Positions 7,318-15,071 of a stretch of DNA of 64,000 nt are shown one piece after another. Numbering within the stretch: position 1 is the stretch's first letter; the number at the start of each line of letters is the position of its first letter. The notes beneath the pieces were generated by a model, which was not told where the DNA came from, did no database searches, and saw nothing but the letters and a program-made list of their open reading frames with translations. Source of the stretch: Palsa-506 sp050013415 (lineage in GTDB: Bacteria; Actinomycetota; Actinomycetes; Streptosporangiales; Streptosporangiaceae); assembly GCA_050013415.1 (NCBI GenBank), contig JBEKFH010000001.1:9810-73809 (forward strand), in the 5' to 3' direction. The position numbers and the translations under genes are program-made.

Positions 7318-8283
7318 ATGACCGACTCCGCCGACCTGTACCGGACCGTGCGGCTGATCCGCCGGTTCGAGCAGCGGGCGATCGAGATGGTGCGCAGCGG
7401 CGTGATCCCCGGGGGCATCCACCCCTACATCGGCGAGGAGGCGATTGCGGCGGGCGTCTGCGCGGCGCTGCGCCCGGACGATCTCATCACCAGCACCCAC
7501 CGCGGCCACGGGCACGTGCTGGCGAAGGGCGCCGACCCCCTCCGCATGCTGGCCGAGCTGGCGGGCCGCGAGACCGGGCTCAACAGCGGGCGCGGCGGGT
7601 CGATGCACGCCGCGGACGTCAGCGCGGGCATCTGCGGCGCCAACGCCATCGTCGGCGCGTCGGCCGCGATCGCGGCCGGGGTGGCCTGGTCGCACCGGCG
7701 CGCCGGGCACGACCGCGTCGTCGTCACCTTCTTCGGCGACGGCGCGGTCAACCAGGGCGTGCTGCTCGAAGCGCTGAACCTGGCGTCGCTGCTCCGGCTG
7801 CCGGTCCTGTTCGTCTGCGAGAACAACCAGTTCGCGACGTCGACGCGGCTGCGGGACTCGACAGCCGGCACCATCACCGGCCGCGCTGAGGCGTTCGGCA
7901 TCCCGGCCGAGACCATCGACGGCATGGATCCGGAGGCAGTGCTGGCGGCGGCATCCGGCGCCGTCGCCCGAGCCAGGGCAGGGGACGGCCCGGCGTTCCT
8001 GGAGTGCCTGACCTACCGGTTCGACGCCCACCACACCTGGGAGCACATCGCCCGCCCCCGCTACCGCAGCGACGAGGAAGTGGCCGCTGGCAGCGCCCGC
8101 GACCCGCTGGAGATCCAGGCAGCGCGAGTGCCGGCGGCGGTGCGCGCGCGGATCGACGGCGAGATCGAGGATCTGCTGGACCAGGCGCAGCGCTTCGTGG
8201 ACGCCAGCGGTGAGCCCGACCCGGCAGGGGCGCTGGACCACCTCTACGCGGGCGGGCTGCGCGGGCGGGCGGGGACGGCCTGA
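7318..8283 (+). CDS. Pyruvate/2-oxoacid dehydrogenase E1 alpha-like subunit
   Basis: 321-residue ThDP-dependent alpha subunit. The cofactor motif is GDGAVNQG (from Gly140) closed by the CENN motif about 30 residues later. TSTHRGHGHVLAKG and GRGGSMH are typical of acetoin/pyruvate/branched-chain E1 alpha. It pairs with the beta subunit by a TGATG overlap, so an alpha2-beta2 E1 is expected. No E2 or E3 gene is in the window. In phenylglycine gene sets (pglB/pglC) such an orphan E1 pair acts on phenylpyruvate; here it may process an aryl- or alkyl-2-oxoacid to an acyl-CoA or acyl donor. Assignment to a specific oxoacid is inference. Confidence 0.82.
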   Translation: MTDSADLYRTVRLIRRFEQRAIEMVRSGVIPGGIHPYIGEEAIAAGVCAALRPDDLITSTHRGHGHVLAKGADPLRMLAELAGRETGLNSGRGGSMHAADVSAGICGANAIVGASAAIAAGVAWSHRRAGHDRVVVTFFGDGAVNQGVLLEALNLASLLRLPVLFVCENNQFATSTRLRDSTAGTITGRAEAFGIPAETIDGMDPEAVLAAASGAVARARAGDGPAFLECLTYRFDAHHTWEHIARPRYRSDEEVAAGSARDPLEIQAARVPAAVRARIDGEIEDLLDQAQRFVDASGEPDPAGALDHLYAGGLRGRAGTA

Positions 8284-9254
8284 TGCCCATCCTGTCGTAC
8301 CTGCGGGCGCTCAACCGGGCGCTGGCCGCCGAGATGGAACGCGACCCGGCCGTCTGCGTGTTCGGCGAGGACATCGGCATCGCGGTCAGCAACGTCACCA
8401 CTGGCCTGCTCAAGCGGTTCGGGCCGGAGCGGGTCATCGACATGCCGATCTCGGAGCAGGCGTTCACCAGCTTCGCCACCGGGGCGGCGATGTCCGGCTC
8501 CCGGCCCGTCGTGGAATACCAGATACCGGCGCTCCTCTTCCTGGCGTTTGAGCAGATCGCGAACCAGGCGCACAAGTTCTCCCTGATGACCGGCGGACAG
8601 GTCAAGGTCCCGGTGACCTACCTGCTGCCGAGCTCGGGCTCCCGCGTCGGCTGGGCCGGGCAGCACTCGGACCATCCGTACAGCCTGTTCGCGCACGTCG
8701 GCGTGAAGACCGTGGTGCCGGCCACGCCGACCGACGCCTACGGCCTGCTGGTCAGCGCGATCCGTGACGACGACCCGGTGATCCTCTTCGGGCCGGCCGG
8801 CGCCGTCGCGCGGCGCGAGAACGTTGATTTCGGCGCGCTGGCCCCGGTGCCGCTCGGCGTCGGCCGGGTGCACCGGCCCGGCACCGACGTGACGGTCGTG
8901 GCGGTCGGGCATCTCGTGCACGACGCGCTCGCGGTGGCCGACGAGCTCGCGGGCACGATCTCGGTCGAGGTGTTCGACCCGCGCACGCTGTACCCGTTCG
9001 ACTGGGCCGGCCTGGCGGCCTCGCTGCAGCGCACCGGCAGGCTCGTCGTCATCGACGATTCCAACCGGACCTGCGGCATCGGCGGCGAGATCCTGGCCAC
9101 CGCCGCCGAGGAGATGCACCTGATCGCCCCGCCGAAGCGGGTCACCCGGCCGGACGGAGCCGTGCTGCCGTTCGCCCGCGAGCTCGATCTCGCGCTGCAG
9201 CCGACCCGCAGCCAGCTGCGCACGGCGATCGAGACCGTGGCGAAAACCCGCTGA
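8283..9254 (+). CDS. Pyruvate/2-oxoacid dehydrogenase E1 beta-like subunit
   Basis: 323 residues, the partner of the preceding alpha subunit. Recognised by VFGEDIG near the N-terminus, DMPISEQAFTSFATGAA, EYQIPALLFLAFEQIANQ and the C-terminal swivel-domain motif EVFDPRTLYPFDW. Glu in ISEQ corresponds to the ThDP-activating glutamate. The start overlaps the alpha stop by one base (TGATG). A 24-bp tandem repeat begins at its stop codon. It is the last gene of the first plus-strand operon, which runs into the opposing PPTase gene. Confidence 0.82.
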   Translation: MPILSYLRALNRALAAEMERDPAVCVFGEDIGIAVSNVTTGLLKRFGPERVIDMPISEQAFTSFATGAAMSGSRPVVEYQIPALLFLAFEQIANQAHKFSLMTGGQVKVPVTYLLPSSGSRVGWAGQHSDHPYSLFAHVGVKTVVPATPTDAYGLLVSAIRDDDPVILFGPAGAVARRENVDFGALAPVPLGVGRVHRPGTDVTVVAVGHLVHDALAVADELAGTISVEVFDPRTLYPFDWAGLAASLQRTGRLVVIDDSNRTCGIGGEILATAAEEMHLIAPPKRVTRPDGAVLPFARELDLALQPTRSQLRTAIETVAKTR

Positions 9255-9324
9255 GTCTGCCCGGCGGGGTCGCTGGGAGTCCGCCCGGCGGGGTCCCTGG
9301 GAGTCCGCCCGGCGGGGTCCCTGG
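9251..9324. repeat. 24-bp tandem repeat, 3 copies, starting at a stop codon
   Basis: Units at 9251 (22 bp, degenerate), 9273 and 9297 share ggcggggtc; the last two are identical, with a gtccgcccggcggggtcc core. The first contains the TGA of the E1 beta gene (9252-9254). The block fills the gap between convergent genes. Confidence 0.85.
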
Positions 9325-9391
9325 CGCGGGCACCGGCGGTCGGCTGGCGGGCACCGTCCCTCCGGGGGAGCCCCGTCCGCCTTCCGCGCGT

Positions 9392-10162
9392 TCAGCCGCC
9401 CGGCATTGAACAGCGTGGCTGGGACTCCGCTGTAGCTCTTACTGCAGTGAAGTCCCAGCCACGCGTTTCCAGGCCGCCCCGGCCCCAGCCAGCGCCCGGC
9501 CAGCCGGCGGTTTCGAGGACGAACGGGGCCTCGCCGGCCAGTGCCACCGCAGCGCGGAAGCCCGCCGGGGCGCAGATGTCCGCTACCCGGTGCGGGCTGG
9601 CCGGCTCGGCGCAGCTGACCACGTCGCGGTCGTGAACCGCGATCGTCAGGTTGGGCCAGAGGCGGCCGCCGGCGGACTTGACGACCGCCTCCTTGCGGGC
9701 CCAGAGGCGGGCGAACCGGTCCGCCCGCGTGCCCGCGTCGCGGCCCGCCGCGACGTACCCGGCCTCCTCAGGCGGGAAGAACCGGGCGGACAGCCCCACC
9801 GTGTCCAGGCCAGGCACCAGGTGCTGCACATCCACGCCCACCGGGCGGGCGGCGGCGATGGCCGCCGCGATCATGTCGCCGGAGTGCGAGAGGCTGGTCT
9901 GCAGCCCGGACCACGGGGCTGCCAGCACGGGCTTGCCGTACTGGCCGGGGATCCAGCTGAGCGCCGCGGGCGGCGCTCCCAGCTCGCGGCCGGCCAGGAT
10001 CCGCAGCGCGCCGTGCGCGATGATGAACCGCTGCTGGTCGCGCGGGCTCAGGAACGCCGCCGCACGTGCGCGCTCGCTGTCGTCGAGCACGTCCCGGCAG
10101 CTGGCCGCGGTCTCTGCTGGCACGTCGACGGGAATGATCCAGACCCGGACGAAGTCGGTCAC
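9392..10162 (-). CDS. 4'-Phosphopantetheinyl transferase (Sfp/EntD type)
   Basis: 256 residues. It activates carrier domains by transferring the phosphopantetheine arm from CoA. The motifs run in order: HGALRILAG, WIPGQYGKPVL, SLSHSGDMIAAAI, PVGVDVQ (Mg-binding Asp) and FARLWARKEAVVKSAGGRL with the WxxKEA signature. The GTG start at 10162 overlaps the aminotransferase stop as GTGA, so the two are translationally coupled; the longer open frame upstream is only aminotransferase sequence in another frame. The likely substrates are the T domains of the NRPSs and the ACPs at 1873, 2136 and 22047. Confidence 0.88.
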   Translation of the reverse strand: MTDFVRVWIIPVDVPAETAASCRDVLDDSERARAAAFLSPRDQQRFIIAHGALRILAGRELGAPPAALSWIPGQYGKPVLAAPWSGLQTSLSHSGDMIAAAIAAARPVGVDVQHLVPGLDTVGLSARFFPPEEAGYVAAGRDAGTRADRFARLWARKEAVVKSAGGRLWPNLTIAVHDRDVVSCAEPASPHRVADICAPAGFRAAVALAGEAPFVLETAGWPGAGWGRGGLETRGWDFTAVRATAESQPRCSMPGG

Positions 10163-11439
10163 GACCGGACGTCGGCGATCAGCGTGGCCAGGCGGCGGAC
10201 GCCCGCATCGATCTGCTCGGTCGGCAGCGCGCTGCACGACAGCCGGATCGCGTGGCTGCCGCCGCCGGCGGCGTAGAAGAAGCTCATCGGCGTCCACAGC
10301 ACGCCGTAATCCCGCGCCGAGAGCTCGAGCAGCTTCTCGTCAGCGCGGACGGGCACCTGCAGGACGGCGAAGAAGCCGCCGCTCGGCGAGTTCCAGGTGA
10401 TCGCCGGGTCGCTGAAGTGCCGCTCGAGCGCGGCCAGCAGAGCGCGGAGGTTGCGCCGGTAGAACGCGATCTTCTCGCGGTTCGCAGCGCGCAGGCTGCA
10501 GTCGCACGAGACGAGCACGCCGCCGATGACGGCCTGCGCGATCGGGGAGGTATTGACGGTGACCATGCTCTTGACCGTCGAGAGCTCGTCAGCCAGCAGG
10601 CTGCGGTGCCCGGCCGCGCTGACCACGGCCTGATCCGCCACGAGGAAGCCCACCCGGGCGCCGGGGAACACCGACTTGGCGAACGAGCCGAGGTACAGCA
10701 CCCGCTGATCGGCGTCCAGCGACTTCAGCGCCGGCCGGCGCCTGTCGTCGAGCCCGAACAGCCCGTACGGGTCGTCCTCCAGGATCAGGAGGTCCTCCTC
10801 GGCCGCCACCTCGATCAGCCCGCGCCGCACGCCGGCGCTCAGCGAGACGCCGGACGGGTTGGCGAAGTTCGACACCACGTACAGCGCCCGCGGCCGGCGG
10901 CCGCTCGCGCGCACCTCGCGGGCGACCCGCGCGACCGTCTCCGGGCGCAGGCCGCGGGCTGTCTCGGGCACCGGCACCACGGTGACGCCGAGCACCCGCG
11001 CGGCGCCGGTGAAGCCGACGTAGCAGGGCTCGGCGGCGAGGACGACGTCCGCCGGGTCCGCGCACAGCCCGCGCAGCGCGATGATCATCGCCTCCTGGCA
11101 GCCTGAGGTCACCATGACCGACTCAGCCGGAACGCGGATGTCCTCGTCAATCTCCAGCATCCGCGCGATCATCGCCCCTAGCTGGCCGTTCGTCCGGCCG
11201 TACTGCAGAATGGCCTGCCGGACGCGCGCCTCGCCCATGCCCTGATCGCGCAGGCACCCGACATAAGCAGCCAGGTAACGCCCGACGTCCTCGACAGCAT
11301 AGAACTCATCGAATGGCCGGCCCGCTGCCAGCGAGATCGCGTCAGGGAAACGGCTGGCAACCTCATTGAGGAAGTTCATCGACGCTGACACGGGATCGGT
11401 GACCGACGTGTGCAGCGACTCACGCGCAAGCTCGACCAT
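10159..11439 (-). CDS. PLP aminotransferase, HpgT/PglE-like
   Basis: Fold-type I class I/II aminotransferase, ~426 residues. ARESLHTSVTDPVSASMNFL, PDAISLAAGRP, YVVSNFANPSG, EDDPYGLFG and the PLP-lysine motif YLGSFAKSVFPGARVGF are visible. The N-terminal pattern resembles the transaminases that make dihydroxy-, hydroxy- and phenylglycine (HpgT, PglE) from aroylformates. With the HmaS-like gene this gives two of the three classical steps to an arylglycine; the missing oxidase could be the flavoenzyme at 15916 or be encoded elsewhere. The ATG at 11439 is preferred because family proteins begin near MVELARESL; an ATG at 11475 is an alternative. It is coupled to the PPTase downstream. Confidence 0.8.
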   Translation of the reverse strand: MVELARESLHTSVTDPVSASMNFLNEVASRFPDAISLAAGRPFDEFYAVEDVGRYLAAYVGCLRDQGMGEARVRQAILQYGRTNGQLGAMIARMLEIDEDIRVPAESVMVTSGCQEAMIIALRGLCADPADVVLAAEPCYVGFTGAARVLGVTVVPVPETARGLRPETVARVAREVRASGRRPRALYVVSNFANPSGVSLSAGVRRGLIEVAAEEDLLILEDDPYGLFGLDDRRRPALKSLDADQRVLYLGSFAKSVFPGARVGFLVADQAVVSAAGHRSLLADELSTVKSMVTVNTSPIAQAVIGGVLVSCDCSLRAANREKIAFYRRNLRALLAALERHFSDPAITWNSPSGGFFAVLQVPVRADEKLLELSARDYGVLWTPMSFFYAAGGGSHAIRLSCSALPTEQIDAGVRRLATLIADVRS

Positions 11440-11545
11440 CAGTGCGGGCGCCCTGCCTCCGTGACGTGACCGCATCGCGGCCCACTGCGGTACGCCATTC
11501 CCGGAAACGGCATTGTTCCCAGAACGGGCATTCTCCTGCGAGGTA

Positions 11546-11602
11546 GCCTATCCTCGGCGAGACGGCCCGCACTAGCTGGCGCCAGGCTCGCGGAGGATAG
11601 GC
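11546..11602. promoter_or_regulatory. Long inverted repeat with nested palindrome in a divergent intergenic region
   Basis: Left arm gcctatcctcggcgag (11546-11561) and right arm ctcgcggaggataggc (11587-11602) are complementary except for one position. Between them lies a perfect 10-bp palindrome, ctggcgccag (11576-11585). The element sits between the minus-strand aminotransferase and the plus-strand hydrolase. It could be a two-site operator for a dimeric regulator or an RNA hairpin. Apart from this I see nothing else in 11440-11744 except a gggcggcccg-rich stretch. Confidence 0.6.
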
Positions 11603-11744
11603 GGCTCACACGGCCGGGGCGGGCCGATCAGGGCGACCAGGCCGGCCCCTCTTGGCCTACCAAGCCGGCCCGAGACGGGCGGCCCGACACGGGCGGCCCG
11701 GCCAGCCCGGTTCAGGCAGCCGACCCGGCCCGGCGAAGGGAGTG

Positions 11745-12779
11745 GTGCGAGCCGTGCCGCTCGACCCGCAACTGCAGGTAATGCGCGACCAGCGCGAGCG
11801 TGACGGCGTTCGGCCGCTGTACGCGATGTCGCTCGCCGAGGCCAGGGCCGCAGATCTCGCCTCGATCCGGGAGAGCGGGGGCGAGCCGGAGCCGGTCCAC
11901 GAGGTCGTCAACCTGACGATTCCGGGGCCTGGCGGCGAGCTGCCGCTGCGGCTGTACCGGCCCGCCGGCCAGCGGCTGCTGCCCGCGCTGCTCTACTTCT
12001 TCGGAGGCGGCTGGGTACTGGGCACCATCGACACGGCCGACGGCGTCAGCCGCAGCCTGGCCAACGCGGCCGGCGCGCTGGTCGTGGTGGTCGGCTACCG
12101 GCTGGCACCCGAGCACCGGTTCCCGGCGGCGGCCGACGACTGCTACGCGGCGCTGCGCTGGGTCGCCGGGCACGCCGGCGAGATCGGCGCCGACCCCGCC
12201 CGGCTCGCGGTCGGCGGTGACAGCGCCGGCGGGAACCTGGCCGCGGGAGTCGCCCTGCGGGCTCGCGGCGCTGGCCTGGCACTGGCCGGCCAGCTCCTCG
12301 TTTATCCCAATACCGACCAGCTCGCCGACGACCAGTCGATGCGTGCCGCGGGCGACCCGTTTCTCTTCAACCGCCGGTCAGTCGCCTGGTACCGGCAGCA
12401 TTACCTGGCGGATCCTGGTGACGCGGCCAGCCCGCTGGCCTCGCCGCTGCGCGCCGAGAGCCTCGCCGGGCTGCCGCCGGCGCTCGTCATAACCGCGGAG
12501 TACGACCCGCTGCGCGATCAGGGCGAGGCGTACGCCCGCCGGCTGGCCGCCGAGGGCGTGCAGGTCGAGCTCAGCCGCTACCCGGGCATGGCGCACGGGT
12601 TCTTCACCATGGCCGGCACCGTCGATGCCAGCCGGTCCGCGATCGCGCAGGCCGCCTCGAGCCTGCGGGCCTGGTTCGGCACCGCGGCGCCCCGGGGCGG
12701 GGACGAGCCGCCGGACGGCGCGGCGGTCGGGGGCGGGGACGAGCGGCCGGACGGCGCGGCGCTCCGGCGCGGGGAGTGA
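11745..12779 (+). CDS. Alpha/beta hydrolase (hormone-sensitive-lipase family), variant oxyanion motif
   Basis: 344-residue esterase or amidase of the HSL family. Nucleophile Ser160 is in GGDSAGG; the Asp is in EYDPLRDQGE and the His in YPGMAHGFF. The usual HGGGW oxyanion-hole motif reads FGGGW (Phe86), an uncommon replacement. The C-terminus is extended by two and a half 12-residue repeats rich in Gly, Asp and Pro. The start is uncertain: GTG codons at 11742, 11745 and 11754 all follow gaaggg; a TTG at 11652 lacks support. The stop overlaps the following condensation-domain gene (GTGA). A role in hydrolysing or transferring an acyl intermediate of the pathway is inferred. Confidence 0.8.
   Translation: MRAVPLDPQLQVMRDQRERDGVRPLYAMSLAEARAADLASIRESGGEPEPVHEVVNLTIPGPGGELPLRLYRPAGQRLLPALLYFFGGGWVLGTIDTADGVSRSLANAAGALVVVVGYRLAPEHRFPAAADDCYAALRWVAGHAGEIGADPARLAVGGDSAGGNLAAGVALRARGAGLALAGQLLVYPNTDQLADDQSMRAAGDPFLFNRRSVAWYRQHYLADPGDAASPLASPLRAESLAGLPPALVITAEYDPLRDQGEAYARRLAAEGVQVELSRYPGMAHGFFTMAGTVDASRSAIAQAASSLRAWFGTAAPRGGDEPPDGAAVGGGDERPDGAALRRGE
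12683..12775 (+). repeat. 36-bp tandem repeat, 2.5 copies, at gene 3' end
   Basis: Units start at 12683, 12719 and 12755 and share gcggggacgag and ccggacgg. They encode the C-terminal tail of the hydrolase and end at its stop codon. Confidence 0.8.
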
Positions 12780-14257
12780 CGGCCGTGGCCGGCCAGCCGC
12801 CAGAATCAGGCATGTTCGGGCAGGCCCGCCATGAGCGGATGGCCGTCTCGTTCACCGGGCCAGAGTCTGGCACCGCGCCACTCAGCTGGGGCCAGCGGGC
12901 GATCTGGCAGGACATGCAGGACAGCGGCAACCAGTTCAACATGGGCGGGATGTTCGAGCTGCCCGGGGGCAGCTCGGTGCAGGACGCGGCAGCCCGCCTG
13001 CGCGGCCTGATGAGCCGGCACGCCGCCCTGCGGGTGCGGCTGGCAGCCGGCCCCGCGGGCGGCATCTGCCAGCAGGTCGCCGGGTCGGGGCCGACCGGCC
13101 TGGACATCCTGACGATCCCCGATGACGTCAGCCAGGCCGGCCTGGCGCGCTACGCAGCCGATCTCATGGACACCTGGCCGCCACGGCTGCGGCTGGACTT
13201 CCATCGCGACTGGCCGCTGCGGATGGCGGTGCTCCGGCATCGCGGCGCCTGCACGCACCTGGTCTGGGTGCTGTCCCACCTAGTCGCCGACGGCGGCGCG
13301 CACCTGCTGCTGCTCGACGACCTGGTCGCACACGAGACCGCGGGGCCGGGACCCGGCGAGCCACGGCGCCCGGACCTCCTCGACGTTGCCCGCCGCGAGC
13401 AGGAGCCGCAGCTCCGGTCGCTCAGTACCCGGGCCATACGGTACTGGGAGGCTGCGCTCAGGGACATCCCAGCGCAGACGTTCAGCGGCATCCCGGCGCA
13501 GGTGTCCGCCGGGTCCGGCCCGCAGGGCCAGGGAGAGCCGCAGTACTGGCAGGCCCGGTTCAGCTCGCCCGCGGCCCACCTGGCTATGCAGGCCATCGCC
13601 AGCCGCACCCGGACCGACGCCACCCGGGTGACGCTTGCCGTCATCGCGACGGCCATCGGGCGCATCACCGGGGCGCACCGGCTAACGCTGAAGGTGATGG
13701 CGAGCAACCGGTTCCGGCCGGGCATGGCCGACGTCATCGCCCCGATCGCGCAGAACTCCGTGGTCACCATCGACGTCGCGGACACCTCGGTCGACGAGGT
13801 GGTCGCGCGGGCCCGCGGTGCCTCGCTGACCGCCAGCATGCGCGCCTACTACGATCCGGACGAGCTCGGAGAGGTCATGGCGCGGCTGGACGCCGAGCGC
13901 GGCTACCGGGCCAGGGTCACCTGCCGGGTCAACGACCAGCGGGCGATGATCATGCGCCCGGACGAGGAGGCTGACGTCGGCGAGGTAACCCCGGAGCACG
14001 TCCGGCAGCGGCTGGCGGAAACCTCGCTGACCTCGCTCGGCGTCAGGGAGAACATGCACGAGCAGGCCAACATCCTGGTCGAGAACAAGCCCGGGGTCGT
14101 GTCGCTGCACATGATGTGGGACCTGCGCTGCCTCACCAGGCAGCAAGCCGGGCAGCTGCTGCGCAGCGTCGAGGAGATCGCGGTCGAGGCAGCGTTCGAC
14201 CCGGCGGCGCCGACCCTGGTTCGCTCCGCGCGGGCCGAGACCCCGCACGAGGACTGA
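12776..14257 (+). CDS. Free-standing NRPS condensation domain
   Basis: 493 residues with condensation-superfamily architecture: an N-terminal PLSWGQRAIWQDM motif (C1-like), an LMSRHAALRVRL motif, the catalytic region VLSHLVADGG and a later LKVMASNRF / IAQNSVV region. The HHxxxDG motif is changed to SHLVADG: the first His is Ser, while the catalytic second His and the Asp remain. It is not attached to any A or T domain. It may acylate or cap the peptide in trans, for example joining the starter made by the type II enzymes to the first NRPS, which lacks an N-terminal C domain. The GTG start overlaps the hydrolase stop. Confidence 0.82.
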   Translation: MTAVAGQPPESGMFGQARHERMAVSFTGPESGTAPLSWGQRAIWQDMQDSGNQFNMGGMFELPGGSSVQDAAARLRGLMSRHAALRVRLAAGPAGGICQQVAGSGPTGLDILTIPDDVSQAGLARYAADLMDTWPPRLRLDFHRDWPLRMAVLRHRGACTHLVWVLSHLVADGGAHLLLLDDLVAHETAGPGPGEPRRPDLLDVARREQEPQLRSLSTRAIRYWEAALRDIPAQTFSGIPAQVSAGSGPQGQGEPQYWQARFSSPAAHLAMQAIASRTRTDATRVTLAVIATAIGRITGAHRLTLKVMASNRFRPGMADVIAPIAQNSVVTIDVADTSVDEVVARARGASLTASMRAYYDPDELGEVMARLDAERGYRARVTCRVNDQRAMIMRPDEEADVGEVTPEHVRQRLAETSLTSLGVRENMHEQANILVENKPGVVSLHMMWDLRCLTRQQAGQLLRSVEEIAVEAAFDPAAPTLVRSARAETPHED

Positions 14258-14324
14258 CGGTAATTCTGCCGGTAATTTTTCGGATCTGGCCCCTATTTCG
14301 TGTGGATACGGTTTCGGTCGCTGG

Positions 14325-14390
14325 CTAGTTCTGGGCGGTGAGCAGGACGCGCTTGCGGAGTAGCGGGAGCCCGCTGGGTTCGGCCCCACA
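14325..14390 (-). mobile_element. Possible 3' remnant of an ISL3-like transposase gene
   Basis: Read on the minus strand, 14325-14390 ends with SGLPLLRKRVLLTAQN and a stop. This resembles the C-terminal tail that I associate with ISL3-family transposases (GFxLLRxRVL). No other transposase motif or inverted repeat is recognisable, so at most a scar remains. The rest of 14258-14449 shows only a short ggtaatt direct repeat. Confidence 0.22.
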
Positions 14391-14449
14391 TCCCGATCCG
14401 ATCGCTCCGGGGGGCGTGGCTGACTCATATCCGTTCCGCCGCAGCCGCG

Positions 14450-15019
14450 TCACCGGTCCGCATTGAGTGAGACCCCCGCACGTAGCACGGTGTCCCCAGA
14501 TTGGGGATCCTGCGGGATTCCGAACACGGTGCTGAGACGCGCGAGCATGAAGTAGTAACCCGTCAGGATCACGGTCTCGACTATCTGCTGGTCGCTGTAG
14601 TGTCGCTGTACGGCGTCGAACACGGCGTCGGGGACCGTGGGGCTGGCCTGGACGGCCGCGATGAACGCGACGAGAGCCTGCTGGGATTCGCTGAGCTCCG
14701 GCGAATCCCACTGCCCGACCGCGACAGCTGCCCGCTGCGACGATGTCACTCCGACGGATTGCGAGATCTGCTCGTGCTGGGATGCCTCGTAGGCCGAATG
14801 GGTGCATGATGCTGTTGTGAGGATCGACAGCTCACGGTCTTCGGGGGGAAGGGAGCCGGATCCGAACTGGGCGGCTCCGAGTTCGACGACGAGCGTGGCG
14901 ATCTGTGGCGAGCGCAGCATGATCCGGAATATGTTGACTAGGGCGCCCGTTTTTTCTGCCTCTGCCCACTGGGCAGGGAGTGAGTCAAGGGGCACATCGG
15001 GAATGGCGATACGGGACAT
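14450..15019 (-). CDS. Carboxymuconolactone decarboxylase/AhpD-family protein
   Basis: 189-residue helical protein. LPPEDRELSILTTASCTHSAYEASQHEQISQS matches the CMD/AhpD core, but only one cysteine (SCTHSAYE) is present where AhpD has a CxxC-type pair, so peroxidase activity is doubtful. The start is the ATG giving MSRIAIPDVPLD; the longer open frame upstream is not supported. It is followed (upstream on the strand) by a bicupin and a lactate-monooxygenase-like flavoprotein, which looks like a small catabolic cassette rather than NRPS chemistry. Confidence 0.75.
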   Translation of the reverse strand: MSRIAIPDVPLDSLPAQWAEAEKTGALVNIFRIMLRSPQIATLVVELGAAQFGSGSLPPEDRELSILTTASCTHSAYEASQHEQISQSVGVTSSQRAAVAVGQWDSPELSESQQALVAFIAAVQASPTVPDAVFDAVQRHYSDQQIVETVILTGYYFMLARLSTVFGIPQDPQSGDTVLRAGVSLNADR

Positions 15020-15029
15020 GGGGACTCGC

Positions 15030-15071
15030 TTTCTTAGCGTGTGCTCCGGGTTTCTTAGCGTGTGCTCAGGG
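15030..15071. repeat. 21-bp tandem duplication containing the cupin stop codon
   Basis: Two 21-bp copies (15030-15050, 15051-15071) begin tttcttagcgtgtgctc. The TAA stop of the cupin gene (minus strand, 15055-15057) lies in the second copy. The first copy, downstream on the coding strand, repeats the last coding bases and the stop. Confidence 0.88.

Noticed and set aside
11540..11602. An iron-regulator (IdeR/DmdR) box in the aggtagcctatcc region
   Set aside because: It does not fit the TTAGGTTAGSCTAACCTAA consensus. The long inverted repeat explains the sequence better.
14380..14440. A tRNA-like T-arm (gggttcggcccc) in the gap before the CMD gene
   Set aside because: No acceptor stem, D-arm or anticodon arm can be folded around it.
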